Shown here: positions 1 through 5,747 of the stretch, piece after piece
How the letters are laid out: each line of letters opens with the position of its first letter
Numbering within the stretch: position 1 is the first letter of the stretch
NCBI GenBank assembly: GCA_002697005.1
Contig: NZUD01000033.1
Coordinates: forward strand, 1-9,737
Reading direction: 5' to 3'
DNA length: 9,737 nt
Source: Chloroflexota bacterium
Lineage (GTDB): Bacteria > Chloroflexota > Dehalococcoidia > UBA3495
Notes under the pieces: model-generated
Databases searched by the model: none
Told to the model about the DNA's origin: nothing
The model's input: the letters and a program-made list of their open reading frames with translations, nothing else
Translations under genes and position numbers: made by a program

Positions 1-225
1 CGAATTCTAGCGGGGATTGGAATGGAGGGAAGATGCGGGTTCAACCCCAGTCATAGGTATGCTGCACAACCGTTGCCGTGATTCTTCCGTGGTTAAGGTT
101 GGCAGATTATTGGCGGCCTAAGGCTCTTCTTAGAATGGTAGCTGGGTTGAAGACCTTGGGTATACAACGATCCCCAAAAGTCCTTGCGATGATTTGCCGG
201 GTCTTTTCTGTTTGGTGGGTGGGTT
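1..225. other. Left edge, no supported gene
   Basis: I see no convincing gene here. A short minus-strand reading frame covers the right part but overlaps the 3' end of the next gene by about 70 bp, has no ribosome binding site and looks like a chance frame. A T-arm-like GGTTCAACCCC stands near position 40 but no tRNA can be folded around it. The stretch may be the downstream flank of the minus-strand gene ending at 226 or part of a feature cut by the window edge. Confidence 0.5.
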
Positions 226-597
226 TTACCGTTGGCCGTACATCGGTTTGAAGAAGCTGTGTAGAAAGTTGCGGCCGTGGGCCCATGCGTGGCACCGTTT
301 CAGTACGTTATCAGGGATCTTCTCGCCGGATCTGTGGGTGACGCGGAAGGCTTCGTAATTCTTCAGCTCCGGCGGAACGTCCGAGGTGAAAATCAGTTCG
401 CATTCAGAAGCCAATAAGAACACTTTCAACGCCTCAAATCCTTTTGGCTTCTTGTTGGGCGTTTGGTAGACGAATAACTCCGTGGCGCCAATCAATTCGT
501 CCAGGTGGTCGTTGCCGTTCCCTCGGCCGCCGCCCTGGCGCAACTGCTCCCGGTTAAATCCGGCGTTCGTCAGGCTGCCCCGTCCGCGTAAAGTCAT
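226..597 (-). CDS. Hypothetical protein, 123 aa
   Basis: I do not recognise this protein. It is predicted soluble, with no membrane segment or signal peptide. The N-terminal 30 residues are Gly/Arg/Asn-rich (RQGGGRGNGND near 17-27) and look disordered. From about residue 38 there is a folded-looking part with alternating hydrophobic stretches (ELFVYQTP, FEALKVFLLASECELIFTSD) and a basic, aromatic C-terminus (WAHGRNFLHSFFKPMYG). Codon use resembles the neighbours, which supports real coding. I chose the ATG at 597, which has a weak GCGAG-type site upstream. An in-frame TTG at 633 would add 12 residues. It lies about 117 bp downstream of the SMP-30 gene on the same strand, with a likely terminator between them, so it is probably transcribed separately. 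Confidence 0.6.
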   Translation of the reverse strand: MTLRGRGSLTNAGFNREQLRQGGGRGNGNDHLDELIGATELFVYQTPNKKPKGFEALKVFLLASECELIFTSDVPPELKNYEAFRVTHRSGEKIPDNVLKRCHAWAHGRNFLHSFFKPMYGQR

Positions 598-690
598 GGT
601 TTTTATTCTCGCTAGATTGTTGATGTTGGGCAAGGTCCGGAGAAGCCATCACTCAACGATATTTTCAATCTTAGTGGAAAATCCCGTCGT

Positions 691-714
691 AAGAAAACCC
701 GGCTGCACCGCCGA
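691..714 (-). terminator. Putative intrinsic terminator after the SMP-30 gene
   Basis: On the minus strand, directly after the TAG of the SMP-30 gene, TCGGC (714-710) can pair with GCCGG (703-699) around a 6-nt loop. A GTTTTCTT tract follows at 698-691. A longer alternative stem, CCGGCTG/CAGCCGG (737-731 with 705-699), starts within the last codons. The short stem contains one G-U pair, so efficiency is uncertain. Position and T-tract fit termination of the lactonase transcript before the hypothetical gene. Confidence 0.5.
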
Positions 715-1617
715 CTAGGGGAATAGGGCCCAGCCGGTCATGTCTGTCTCGGCTTTGAAGAGATGTCCCTCAGCGCTGGTTACGTACAGGGTCGAACGGC
801 CTGGTCCGCCAAAGACACAATTGGTCGGCCGGACGCAGGGCACCGGGTGCGTCTCGATAATCCGGCCTTTGGGGTCGAAAACATAGATCAGCGGACCAGG
901 TCCAGACTGAGGCCAACCGGCGGTGGCAATGATGTTTCCTTCTTCGTCCAAGCACATGCCGTCGATGCCGCGTTGGGCGTCGCGTTTGTTGGTGCCGAAG
1001 GCGTGAAGGGTGTCGTAGGGGCCGAGAGAGCCGTCATCGCGAATTGGATAAGCCCGCAGTTCGCGATCTATACTGGCGTCCTCACTGTTGCTCTCCGCTA
1101 CATAGAGAGTCTTGCCGTCGATGGACACCAGGATGCCGTTGGGCATGGTGCTGTCGGTTTCGACCCTCGCCACAGAATAATCTCCGTCTTTCTGGGGAGT
1201 CGCGCAGAGCACGGCGCGGAGGCCTGGCTCTTCAATCTCTGACTCGTTGATGTTGGTGGCGTTCCAAGGGTTGGTGAACCAGATGCGCCCTTGCCGGTCC
1301 ACAGCTAGGTCGTTGGGGGTGTTTAGCTTATGGCCGTCAAATTCGTCGGCGACCACTACATCGTTGCCGTCAGGGTCGAAGCGTAGGATGGCGCGGCCGC
1401 CGGAACAGCAGCCGAAGAGACGCCCTTGTTCGTCATGTGCTAGGCCGTTGGTGCGGTTGGTGCCGTCACGCCAGACCGTTATCTCGTCGGTCTTGTGGTC
1501 ACAGCGGTAGATGCGACTAGCTGCGATGTGAGTGAATAGCAGGTTCTCGCCGTCCCATACCGGGCCTTCGGTAACGCTGCCGTAGGGTTTGTTAAGCAGT
1601 TGAAAACGCCAACTCAT
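715..1617 (-). CDS. SMP-30/gluconolactonase/LRE family protein
   Basis: This 300-aa protein is a six-bladed beta-propeller hydrolase of the SMP-30/gluconolactonase family, which opens sugar or other lactones using one divalent metal ion. Residues at the family's metal and substrate positions are present: Glu17 (TEGPVWD), Asn102 (LNTPNDLAVD), Asn160 (MPNGI) and Asp219 (GIDGMCLDEEG). They match the pattern E, N, N, D of human SMP30 (18, 103, 154, 204). Length is typical and there is no signal peptide, so it should be cytoplasmic. The reading frame extends upstream to 1704, but ATG 1617 is preceded by GGAGGAAC at ideal spacing and the homologous domain starts there, so 1617 is preferred. It diverges from lepB across a 145-bp spacer. 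Family membership is firm. The substrate (gluconolactone, another aldonolactone, or something else) cannot be read from sequence. Confidence 0.92.
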   Translation of the reverse strand: MSWRFQLLNKPYGSVTEGPVWDGENLLFTHIAASRIYRCDHKTDEITVWRDGTNRTNGLAHDEQGRLFGCCSGGRAILRFDPDGNDVVVADEFDGHKLNTPNDLAVDRQGRIWFTNPWNATNINESEIEEPGLRAVLCATPQKDGDYSVARVETDSTMPNGILVSIDGKTLYVAESNSEDASIDRELRAYPIRDDGSLGPYDTLHAFGTNKRDAQRGIDGMCLDEEGNIIATAGWPQSGPGPLIYVFDPKGRIIETHPVPCVRPTNCVFGGPGRSTLYVTSAEGHLFKAETDMTGWALFP

Positions 1618-1661
1618 GGGGAAGTTCCTCCGTATTCTGGAAGCGATTCGCGTAGAGCCAG

Positions 1662-1690
1662 ATTCTAGCAGACGGTGGTAATGCGAACAA
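1662..1690 (-). promoter_or_regulatory. Promoter of the SMP-30 gene
   Basis: Minus strand: TTGTTC (1690-1685) as -35, a 17-bp spacer and TAGAAT (1667-1662) as -10. TGC stands directly before the -10, giving an extended -10 element. Transcription would start near 1655, about 40 nt upstream of the chosen ATG at 1617, which also argues against the longer reading frame beginning at 1704. Confidence 0.55.
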
Positions 1691-1716
1691 ACGGCGGTCT
1701 CCACCCACGAGACCGA

Positions 1717-1725
1717 TGCTATACT
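1717..1725 (+). promoter_or_regulatory. Extended -10 promoter of lepB
   Basis: TGCTATACT gives a -10 TATACT (1720-1725) with the TGn extension. The -35 area (about 1697-1702) has no good match, as is common for extended -10 promoters. The predicted start near 1732 leaves a leader of about 30 nt before the TTG start codon of lepB. Confidence 0.5.
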
Positions 1726-1762
1726 TTTTCCAAGCTATCTGCATAAGGCGGACTAGAATCCA

Positions 1763-2425
1763 TTGGCGCGTGTTGGCAGAGAAATAATCGAAGCGGTGGC
1801 CCTCGCCGCAGTGGTGTTCTTGCTGTTGCAGACCACGGTGCGCAACTTCAAGGTGGACGGTTCCAGCATGGACCCCACTTTAGAGAACGGTCAGTACCTG
1901 TTGGTGAACCGACTGGTATACCTGAATGTCGACATGGACCGGCTATCCAAGATAGTCCCGTTCTGGAGCGGTGAAGAGGACTCTTCTCGGCACGCCATCC
2001 ATGCTCCTAAACGGGGTGAGATTATTGTGTTTGAATTCCCGGATAAAAACCCCAACAACTCCAGAAAGGACTTTGTGAAAAGGGTGGTCGGACTGCCCGG
2101 TGAAACGATCCGCATGCATGCTGGGGAAATATTCGTGAATGAAGAAGTACTGGACGAGCCGTATCTGTTGGAGAAAGACAGGTCAAACGCCCAGGAGATA
2201 ACACTGGGAGAAGGAGAATATTACGTTCTCGGGGATAATCGTGACCACAGCAACGACTCTCGTGCTTGGGGGGTGGTCCCGAAAGGGAATGTGAAGGGCA
2301 AAGTGTGGATGGTGTATTGGCCGGCGACTAGGATTCAGTTAATACACATTCTGGACAAGATACCCGGCTTCTTATGGACCTCTTCGCCATCGTCTTCCGG
2401 CCTTGGGGTGAAGGGGATTCCCTAG
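1763..2425 (+). CDS. lepB: Signal peptidase I
   Basis: Type I signal peptidase (family S26), 220 aa, which cleaves signal peptides from exported proteins at the outer face of the cytoplasmic membrane. A single N-terminal membrane segment spans about residues 8-23 (IIEAVALAAVVFLLLQ). Conserved boxes follow in order: GSSMDPTL with the nucleophile Ser35; GEIIVFEFP (85-93); KDFVKRVVGLPGE (102-114) with the general base Lys106; and GDNRDHSNDSRAWG (157-170). About 27 extra residues (57-83) lie between the first two boxes, a variable region in the family. A TTG start codon is used, with a weak AAGGCGG about 11 nt upstream; no ATG lies ahead of the membrane segment, so TTG 1763 is the best start. The gene converges with the Rieske gene and overlaps its stop by 4 bp. 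Identification is firm. Confidence 0.95.
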   Translation: MARVGREIIEAVALAAVVFLLLQTTVRNFKVDGSSMDPTLENGQYLLVNRLVYLNVDMDRLSKIVPFWSGEEDSSRHAIHAPKRGEIIVFEFPDKNPNNSRKDFVKRVVGLPGETIRMHAGEIFVNEEVLDEPYLLEKDRSNAQEITLGEGEYYVLGDNRDHSNDSRAWGVVPKGNVKGKVWMVYWPATRIQLIHILDKIPGFLWTSSPSSSGLGVKGIP

Positions 2426-2745
2426 CTGTTAGGCGGTCCGACCAGGATGTCGTCGCCGTCGATCTGGACGCTGAAGACCCGAAGTGGTGTGTTGGCCGGT
2501 GGGTTTGTCGGCACTCCAGTGATACAGTTGAAAGCCCCGCCGTGCAGCGGGCACTCAACTTCGTCGCCTCTCAAGTCACCTTCTGACATAGAAGCATAGG
2601 CGTGAGTGCAGATGTCATCAAGAGCATGGATGTTGCCGCCAACATTGACGAGCAGCACTTGCTCATCATCTACTTCCACCGCAATCATCTCACCGGGTCG
2701 AATCTCACTTACCTGAGCAACTTTGATAAAGCCTGCTTCAGCCAT
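2422..2745 (-). CDS. Rieske [2Fe-2S] ferredoxin-type protein
   Basis: A small soluble Rieske protein of 107 aa that carries electrons through a [2Fe-2S] cluster held by two Cys and two His. Ligands are Cys46 and His48 (CTH) and Cys65 and His68 (CPLHG), with the usual 16-residue gap between His48 and Cys65. The length matches stand-alone Rieske ferredoxins of ring-hydroxylating oxygenases (BphA3/HcaC type) or NirD-like subunits. No membrane anchor is present, so it is not a bc1-type Rieske protein. ATG 2745 has GGAGT 10 nt upstream; the GTG at 2757 overlaps that site and is unlikely. No oxygenase or reductase partner is encoded nearby, so the redox partner is unknown. Confidence 0.92.
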   Translation of the reverse strand: MAEAGFIKVAQVSEIRPGEMIAVEVDDEQVLLVNVGGNIHALDDICTHAYASMSEGDLRGDEVECPLHGGAFNCITGVPTNPPANTPLRVFSVQIDGDDILVGPPNS

Positions 2746-2795
2746 GTTTATGTTCACTCCTATGCGGTATCTGGTTCCGTATCTGCCCGAGAGAT

Positions 2796-2825
2796 ATTAT
2801 AGAGGAGTGGTAAGGTGAATTTGAA
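2796..2825 (-). promoter_or_regulatory. Promoter of the Rieske gene
   Basis: A perfect TATAAT (2801-2796 on the minus strand) stands about 50 bp upstream of the ATG. A weak -35 candidate, TTCAAA at 2825-2820, lies 18 bp further upstream. It points away from the tRNA promoter, so the two form a divergent pair. Confidence 0.5.
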
Positions 2826-2857
2826 GGGCAGCTGAACGGAATAAAGGTCCGAGTCTG

Positions 2858-2887
2858 TGGACAGCTAAGCGGACGGCTGCCTATAAT
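2858..2887 (+). promoter_or_regulatory. Strong sigma70-type promoter of tRNA-Ser
   Basis: TGGACA (2858-2863, five of six consensus bases) is followed by an 18-bp spacer and a perfect TATAAT (2882-2887). The predicted start near 2894 gives a leader of about 60 nt before the mature tRNA. Confidence 0.7.
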
Positions 2888-2934
2888 GGCTCAGGTCCCA
2901 GGTTTCCCGGCGGCAAGCATATCCGGGTCCTGTG

Positions 2935-2950
2935 GGCGGGTTTACCCGCC
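2935..2950 (+). other. Hairpin in the tRNA-Ser 5' leader
   Basis: GGCGGG and CCCGCC form a perfect 6-bp G-C stem around TTTA, ending 5 nt before the first base of the tRNA acceptor stem. It would sit in the leader removed by RNase P. It could help keep the leader from misfolding with the tRNA or serve as a processing site. Confidence 0.5.
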
Positions 2951-2955
2951 AAGCT

Positions 2956-3045
2956 GGAGAGGTGCCGGAGCGGCCGAACGGGCACGACTGGAAATCGTGT
3001 AGGGGAGCAATCTTCTCGCGGGTTCGAATCCCGCCCTCTCCGCCA
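2956..3045 (+). tRNA. tRNA-Ser (anticodon GGA)
   Basis: The gene folds into a complete class II tRNA. Acceptor stem GGAGAGG (2956-2962) pairs with CCTCTCC (3035-3041), followed by discriminator G3042 and an encoded CCA (3043-3045). The D arm is GCC...GGC. The anticodon stem CACGA/TCGTG (2983-2987, 2995-2999) presents loop CTGGAAA with anticodon GGA at 2990-2992, which reads UCC and UCU serine codons. The long variable arm (about 3000-3017) and discriminator G are typical of tRNA-Ser. The T arm GCGGG-TTCGAAT-CCCGC is perfect. Confidence 0.97.
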
Positions 3046-3131
3046 TGCTTCTTTCCCCTTAGCTTAGATTCCGCGGCGATTTGTCATGCCCGCTGACTTC
3101 GTAGAACCCTTTTCATGAGAAAGCTGTGGCA

Positions 3132-3149
3132 GTCTATAGCGCACTAGAC
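3132..3149. repeat. Small inverted repeat GTCTA/TAGAC
   Basis: GTCTA (3132-3136) and TAGAC (3145-3149) form a 5-bp stem with an 8-nt loop. The same GTCTA could instead pair with a second TAGAC at 3182-3186, inside the next hairpin, so the two structures are potential competitors. Confidence 0.45.
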
Positions 3150-3169
3150 GATATGGGTTTGGACATGGA

Positions 3170-3193
3170 CCTATGTGGTCTTAGACCCATAGG
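3170..3193. repeat. Strong compact hairpin
   Basis: CCTATG (3170-3175) pairs with CATAGG (3188-3193) and GGTC (3177-3180) with GACC (3184-3187), leaving one bulged T (3176) and a TTA loop: 10 bp in 24 nt. An alternative pairing of the 3' arm exists, ACCCATA (3185-3191) with TATGGGT (3152-3158), which would break this hairpin. No T-tract follows on either strand, so it is not an ordinary terminator. Confidence 0.65.
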
Positions 3194-3231
3194 CATGTGT
3201 TGGATTCTAGGCAATATAACTACCACTGACT

Positions 3232-3284
3232 ATGCGCCTGCTAGGCCGAGACGCATACGTTACTCACACTCTAGCCAGGTGCGT
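3232..3284. repeat. 13-bp imperfect inverted repeat
   Basis: ATGCGCCTG-CTAG (3232-3244) pairs with CTAG-C-CAGGTGCGT (3271-3284): 13 pairs including two G-U pairs, with C3275 bulged. The 26-nt loop holds a small ACG/CGT stem. This is the longest helix in the gene-free region. Confidence 0.6.
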
Positions 3285-3346
3285 CATGGACGGCTTTGGA
3301 CTGTTCGCCAGATATGGTGACCAGGGTCGGGAAATCACCAACACCC

Positions 3347-3377
3347 ATTTGGGCTAATGCCACTAGCACACCCAAAT
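3347..3377. repeat. Inverted repeat ATTTGGG/CCCAAAT
   Basis: ATTTGGG (3347-3353) and CCCAAAT (3371-3377) pair perfectly. Inside, CTA (3354-3356) can continue the helix with TAG (3364-3366) after a 4-nt bulge. On the plus strand CTTTG follows, too short a T-run to call this a terminator. Confidence 0.5.
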
Positions 3378-3394
3378 CTTTGACTGGAACGAAG

Positions 3395-3436
3395 CTGAAT
3401 CAGGAATGAATCTGAATCAGAAACGCGCCTTATAAT
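3395..3436 (+). promoter_or_regulatory. Promoter-like site with CTGAATCAG direct repeats
   Basis: CTGAATCAG occurs at 3395-3403 and exactly again at 3412-3420, a 17-bp period. Each copy is a near-palindrome (CTGA-A-TCAG), as expected for a regulator half-site. A perfect TATAAT (3431-3436) starts 10 bp after the second copy, which therefore abuts or overlaps the expected -35. No protein gene follows on the plus strand before the convergent dehydrogenase gene, so a transcript from here would be non-coding or antisense to that gene's 3' end. Confidence 0.4.
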
Positions 3437-3563
3437 CTGACCTACGCTTACCCGTACATAGTGAGCTATTACCACTGCTCGAGGGTCGTGCAATCTCTTC
3501 CCAACCTGCAAGGGGGCGGATTTTCGCCACCATCGCTCTGAACCCCTGGAGCTTTATCCGGAG

Positions 3564-4559
3564 CTAGATGCCCAGCGTCTCGTATAACTCTGGGTTAGCG
3601 CATTCTTCGAGGCGCTCACCCTTCAGCCCGGAGATTAGGTTCCTGGCCGCTAGAAGATGCATCTCCCGGCGGGAGCCGCTGGAGGCGCTGCCGATGTGAG
3701 GCAGGACCACCACATTGTCCAGGCCTAGGATGGGATGGTTGGTAGGCACAGGTTCGGGGTCGAAAACGTCCAGCCCCGCCCCTGCGATCCAGCCCTTGGT
3801 CAGGGAGTTATACAGGGCTTCAGTGTCCACCACTGGCCCGCGTGAAAGGTTAATTAGGATAGCTGACTTCTTCATGCTTCTCAGTTGCTTCTCGCCGATG
3901 AAACCGTGGGTCTCAGGAGTCAATGGTACATGGAGGGAGATAAAGTCAGACTCCGCCAACACCCGTTTGAATGATGCATACTTGAAGCCGAACTCTTTCT
4001 CAACGTCGCGCTTTCTGGTGCGGGAGTGGTAGAGGACCTTCATGTCGAATCCGAGCGCCCTTTTGGCAGTCTCTATTCCGATGCCCCCGAGGCCCACAAC
4101 ACCCAGGGTGCTGCCGTTTACCTCTGATCCCAGCCAGAACATGGGGTGGTGGGAGATCTTCCAATTCCCGTCGCGGACCCACTTGTCGCTCTCGACTACT
4201 CGCCGGGCGACTGCCAACAGCAGAGCGAAAGCCAAGTCGGCGGTGGATTTTGCCAGTACCCCAGGGGTGTACCCAACCAGTATCTCTCGTTTGGTGGCTT
4301 CAAGAATGTCTATGTTGTCCAACCCGACCGCAACTTGGCTCAACACTTTGAGTTTTGGCGCGGCGTCCAGGAGAGGGCCGTCGATACGGTCCATGACGTT
4401 GATGATGGCGGCGTCAACGTCGGACAAAGCTTCCTTGAGTTGTTCCGGAGAAGGCGGCTCGTCGTGGGGCCAGAGTTCTATCTCGGCGGTCTTTTCGATG
4501 AGGTCCAAGGCATCGGGAAATATCTGCCGTGAAACGTAAACTCGGGGTTTGAACATCAT
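3564..4559 (-). CDS. D-2-hydroxyacid dehydrogenase (glyoxylate/hydroxypyruvate reductase-like)
   Basis: This 331-aa protein belongs to the D-isomer-specific 2-hydroxyacid dehydrogenases, which reversibly reduce 2-ketoacids such as glyoxylate or hydroxypyruvate with NAD(P)H. The N-terminal part carries VAVGLDNID (76-84). The nucleotide fold has GLGGIG (156-161). The catalytic residues are Arg240 (NLSRGPVVD), Glu269 (FDPEP) and His288 (LPHIGSAS). Ser179-Arg180 after the second strand (YHSRTRK) suggests NADPH preference, an inference from the glyoxylate reductase group. The start is ATG 4559 or the adjacent ATG 4556, preceded by AAGGGAAG. It diverges from the ornithine cyclodeaminase-family gene, with both promoters in a 183-bp spacer. 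The family is firm; the exact substrate is not, since phosphoglycerate and lactate dehydrogenase relatives share these motifs. Confidence 0.92.
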   Translation of the reverse strand: MMFKPRVYVSRQIFPDALDLIEKTAEIELWPHDEPPSPEQLKEALSDVDAAIINVMDRIDGPLLDAAPKLKVLSQVAVGLDNIDILEATKREILVGYTPGVLAKSTADLAFALLLAVARRVVESDKWVRDGNWKISHHPMFWLGSEVNGSTLGVVGLGGIGIETAKRALGFDMKVLYHSRTRKRDVEKEFGFKYASFKRVLAESDFISLHVPLTPETHGFIGEKQLRSMKKSAILINLSRGPVVDTEALYNSLTKGWIAGAGLDVFDPEPVPTNHPILGLDNVVVLPHIGSASSGSRREMHLLAARNLISGLKGERLEECANPELYETLGI

Positions 4560-4599
4560 CGAAATTCTTCCCTTAACTCAAGCTGCGTATCCGTCGGTA

Positions 4600-4608
4600 A
4601 TTGTAGCA
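4600..4608 (-). promoter_or_regulatory. Extended -10 promoter of the dehydrogenase gene
   Basis: Minus strand TGCTACAAT (4608-4600): -10 TACAAT with a TGC extension, about 40 bp upstream of the ATG. I see no good -35. Confidence 0.45.
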
Positions 4609-4651
4609 AAGGAAGAGGCGAAATTGATGCCTATTCTGAGGAAATCCCCGG

Positions 4652-4660
4652 TGCTATACT
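4652..4660 (+). promoter_or_regulatory. Extended -10 promoter of the OCD-family gene
   Basis: TGCTATACT repeats exactly the nine bases found in front of lepB: TATACT at 4655-4660 with the TGn extension. The predicted start near 4667 gives a leader of about 75 nt before ATG 4743. Confidence 0.5.
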
Positions 4661-4727
4661 GGACTGCCGTCCGTGCCTGGACACAGATTTCCGATGAAAC
4701 CCGATGGGACACCAGGAGCAGGACACT

Positions 4728-4732
4728 AGGAG
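4728..4732 (+). promoter_or_regulatory. Ribosome binding site deciding the start at 4743
   Basis: AGGAG lies 10 nt before ATG 4743. The longer frame beginning at 4704 has no comparable site and would add 13 residues (MGHQEQDTRRIID) that do not look like the start of this family. Confidence 0.7.
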
Positions 4733-4742
4733 AATCATAGAT

Positions 4743-5702
4743 ATGGCCTTGTTTTTGAACGACCAAGAGGTTTCCCAACTGCTGTCGATGGGGGAGTGCA
4801 TTGATGTGCTCGACCAGGCCTTTGCTCACGCCGGAGAAGGCAAGGTAGATAACCGGCCGAGAGACCGGATCCGTATGCCTGGTGGCTTCTTCCACTTCAT
4901 GACTGCTTCCAACGCGGGCCAGGGAGTGTTTGGATACAAAGCGTATCCCTCTTTCGGCGGCCCTAGCTCGGCCAAGATGCTCGTCATGCTATACGACTAT
5001 CAGACAGGCGGGCTGCTGTCTTGCATGGAGGCGGGCCTCCTGGGGCAGATTCGCACCGGCGCTGCTAGCGGAGTCGCCACCAAGTATATGGCCAAGAAAG
5101 ACGCCGCTACAGTGGCGGTGGTTGGGTCCGGATTTCAGGCCCGCACCCAACTGGAGGCGGTCTGTGCGGTAAGGGACATTAAGTCCGTGAAAGTCTTCAG
5201 CCGCCGCGAGGAACGCCGGGAAGAGTTTGCTAAACGTAGCAGTGATAACCTCAAGCTTGATGTGACAGCGGTAAAAAGCGCTGAAGAATGCGTTGCTGGG
5301 GCGGACGTGGTGATTGTAATAACTTCGGCGCGTGAGCCAGCTCTATTGGGCGAATGGTTGTCGCCAGGTGCTCACATAAACGCGGCAGGCGGCAACCATT
5401 GGATGCGCCGCGAGATCGATGAAGAAGCTGTGTTGCGGTCAGAAGTGATCGTGGTTGATAACCTAGATCAGGCCAAGATTGAGTGCGGAGATCTGCTCTG
5501 GTTGGAACCACGGGGGAGCTTCCGCTGGGACATGGCCAAAGAGCTTCAAGACGTGGTGGTCGGCAGGGTTAACGGCCGCCCATCAGCGGGCTCGATAACA
5601 TTGTTCGAATCCATGGGCCTGGCTCTGGAAGATATAGCGGCGGCTCAGTTGGTTTACAGCAAGGCCAAGGAGCAAGGCATCGGGCAAGAACTTCCATTCT
5701 AG
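4743..5702 (+). CDS. Ornithine cyclodeaminase/mu-crystallin family protein
   Basis: A 319-aa protein of the ornithine cyclodeaminase/mu-crystallin family, NAD(P)-dependent enzymes that include ornithine cyclodeaminase, archaeal alanine dehydrogenase, ketimine or pyrroline-2-carboxylate reductases and the ectoine-use protein EutC. Visible elements are Lys66 in the substrate region (GYKAYP), RTGAASGVAT (104-113), the nucleotide-binding VVGSGFQA (126-133), SRR (153-155) after the second strand, and INAAGGNHWMRREID (212-226). In true ornithine cyclodeaminase the last motif reads GGDCPGK, with a catalytic Asp. Here that position is Asn218, so cyclodeamination of ornithine is unlikely, and an imino-acid reductase or another dehydrogenase role fits better. 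That alignment is from memory. The protein is cytoplasmic and its length is usual. It converges on a hairpin terminator. Confidence 0.9.
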   Translation: MALFLNDQEVSQLLSMGECIDVLDQAFAHAGEGKVDNRPRDRIRMPGGFFHFMTASNAGQGVFGYKAYPSFGGPSSAKMLVMLYDYQTGGLLSCMEAGLLGQIRTGAASGVATKYMAKKDAATVAVVGSGFQARTQLEAVCAVRDIKSVKVFSRREERREEFAKRSSDNLKLDVTAVKSAEECVAGADVVIVITSAREPALLGEWLSPGAHINAAGGNHWMRREIDEEAVLRSEVIVVDNLDQAKIECGDLLWLEPRGSFRWDMAKELQDVVVGRVNGRPSAGSITLFESMGLALEDIAAAQLVYSKAKEQGIGQELPF

Positions 5703-5710
5703 ACGCGAGG

Positions 5711-5747
5711 CAAAAGAAATGGCGGCAGCTAATGTCGCTGCCGCCAT
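5711..5747 (-). terminator. Perfect 11-bp terminator hairpin between convergent units
   Basis: ATGGCGGCAGC (5719-5729) and GCTGCCGCCAT (5737-5747) are perfect inverted repeats around a 7-nt loop. Read on the minus strand the stem is followed by TTCTTTTG (5718-5711), the classical intrinsic terminator layout for transcripts coming from the right. On the plus strand it stands 16 bp after the stop of the OCD-family gene but lacks a downstream T-tract, so it may work only weakly in that direction. About 115 bp (5748-5861) between it and the small gene hold nothing else I can support. Confidence 0.8.

Larger units (their letters stand above)
3046..3563. other. Gene-free region rich in hairpins
   Basis: There is no convincing protein gene in these 518 bp. 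The only sizeable plus-strand frame (3126-3320, 64 aa) lacks a ribosome binding site and resembles no family I know. The region instead contains a run of hairpins (3132-3149, 3170-3193, 3232-3284, 3347-3377) and a promoter-like TATAAT with direct repeats just upstream (3395-3436). It could hold a structured RNA, remains of a decayed element, or both. Confidence 0.6.

Noticed and set aside
35..52. T-arm-like GCGGGTTCAACCCC suggesting a partial tRNA at the left edge
   Set aside because: The T stem has a mismatch, and no matching anticodon arm can be folded in the preceding bases.
107..295. 62-aa minus-strand frame
   Set aside because: Overlaps the better supported 123-aa gene in another frame and has no start signals.
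1618..1704. N-terminal extension of the SMP-30 protein by 29 residues
   Set aside because: It would cover the promoter; GGAGGAAC before ATG 1617 and the family alignment favour the shorter protein.
3126..3320. 64-aa plus-strand frame after tRNA-Ser
   Set aside because: No ribosome binding site, no recognisable family, and its bases are taken up by the hairpins at 3132-3284.
3046..3563. CRISPR array or tRNA-adjacent integration site
   Set aside because: There are no regularly spaced repeats, no copy of the tRNA 3' end appears downstream, and no integrase gene is present.
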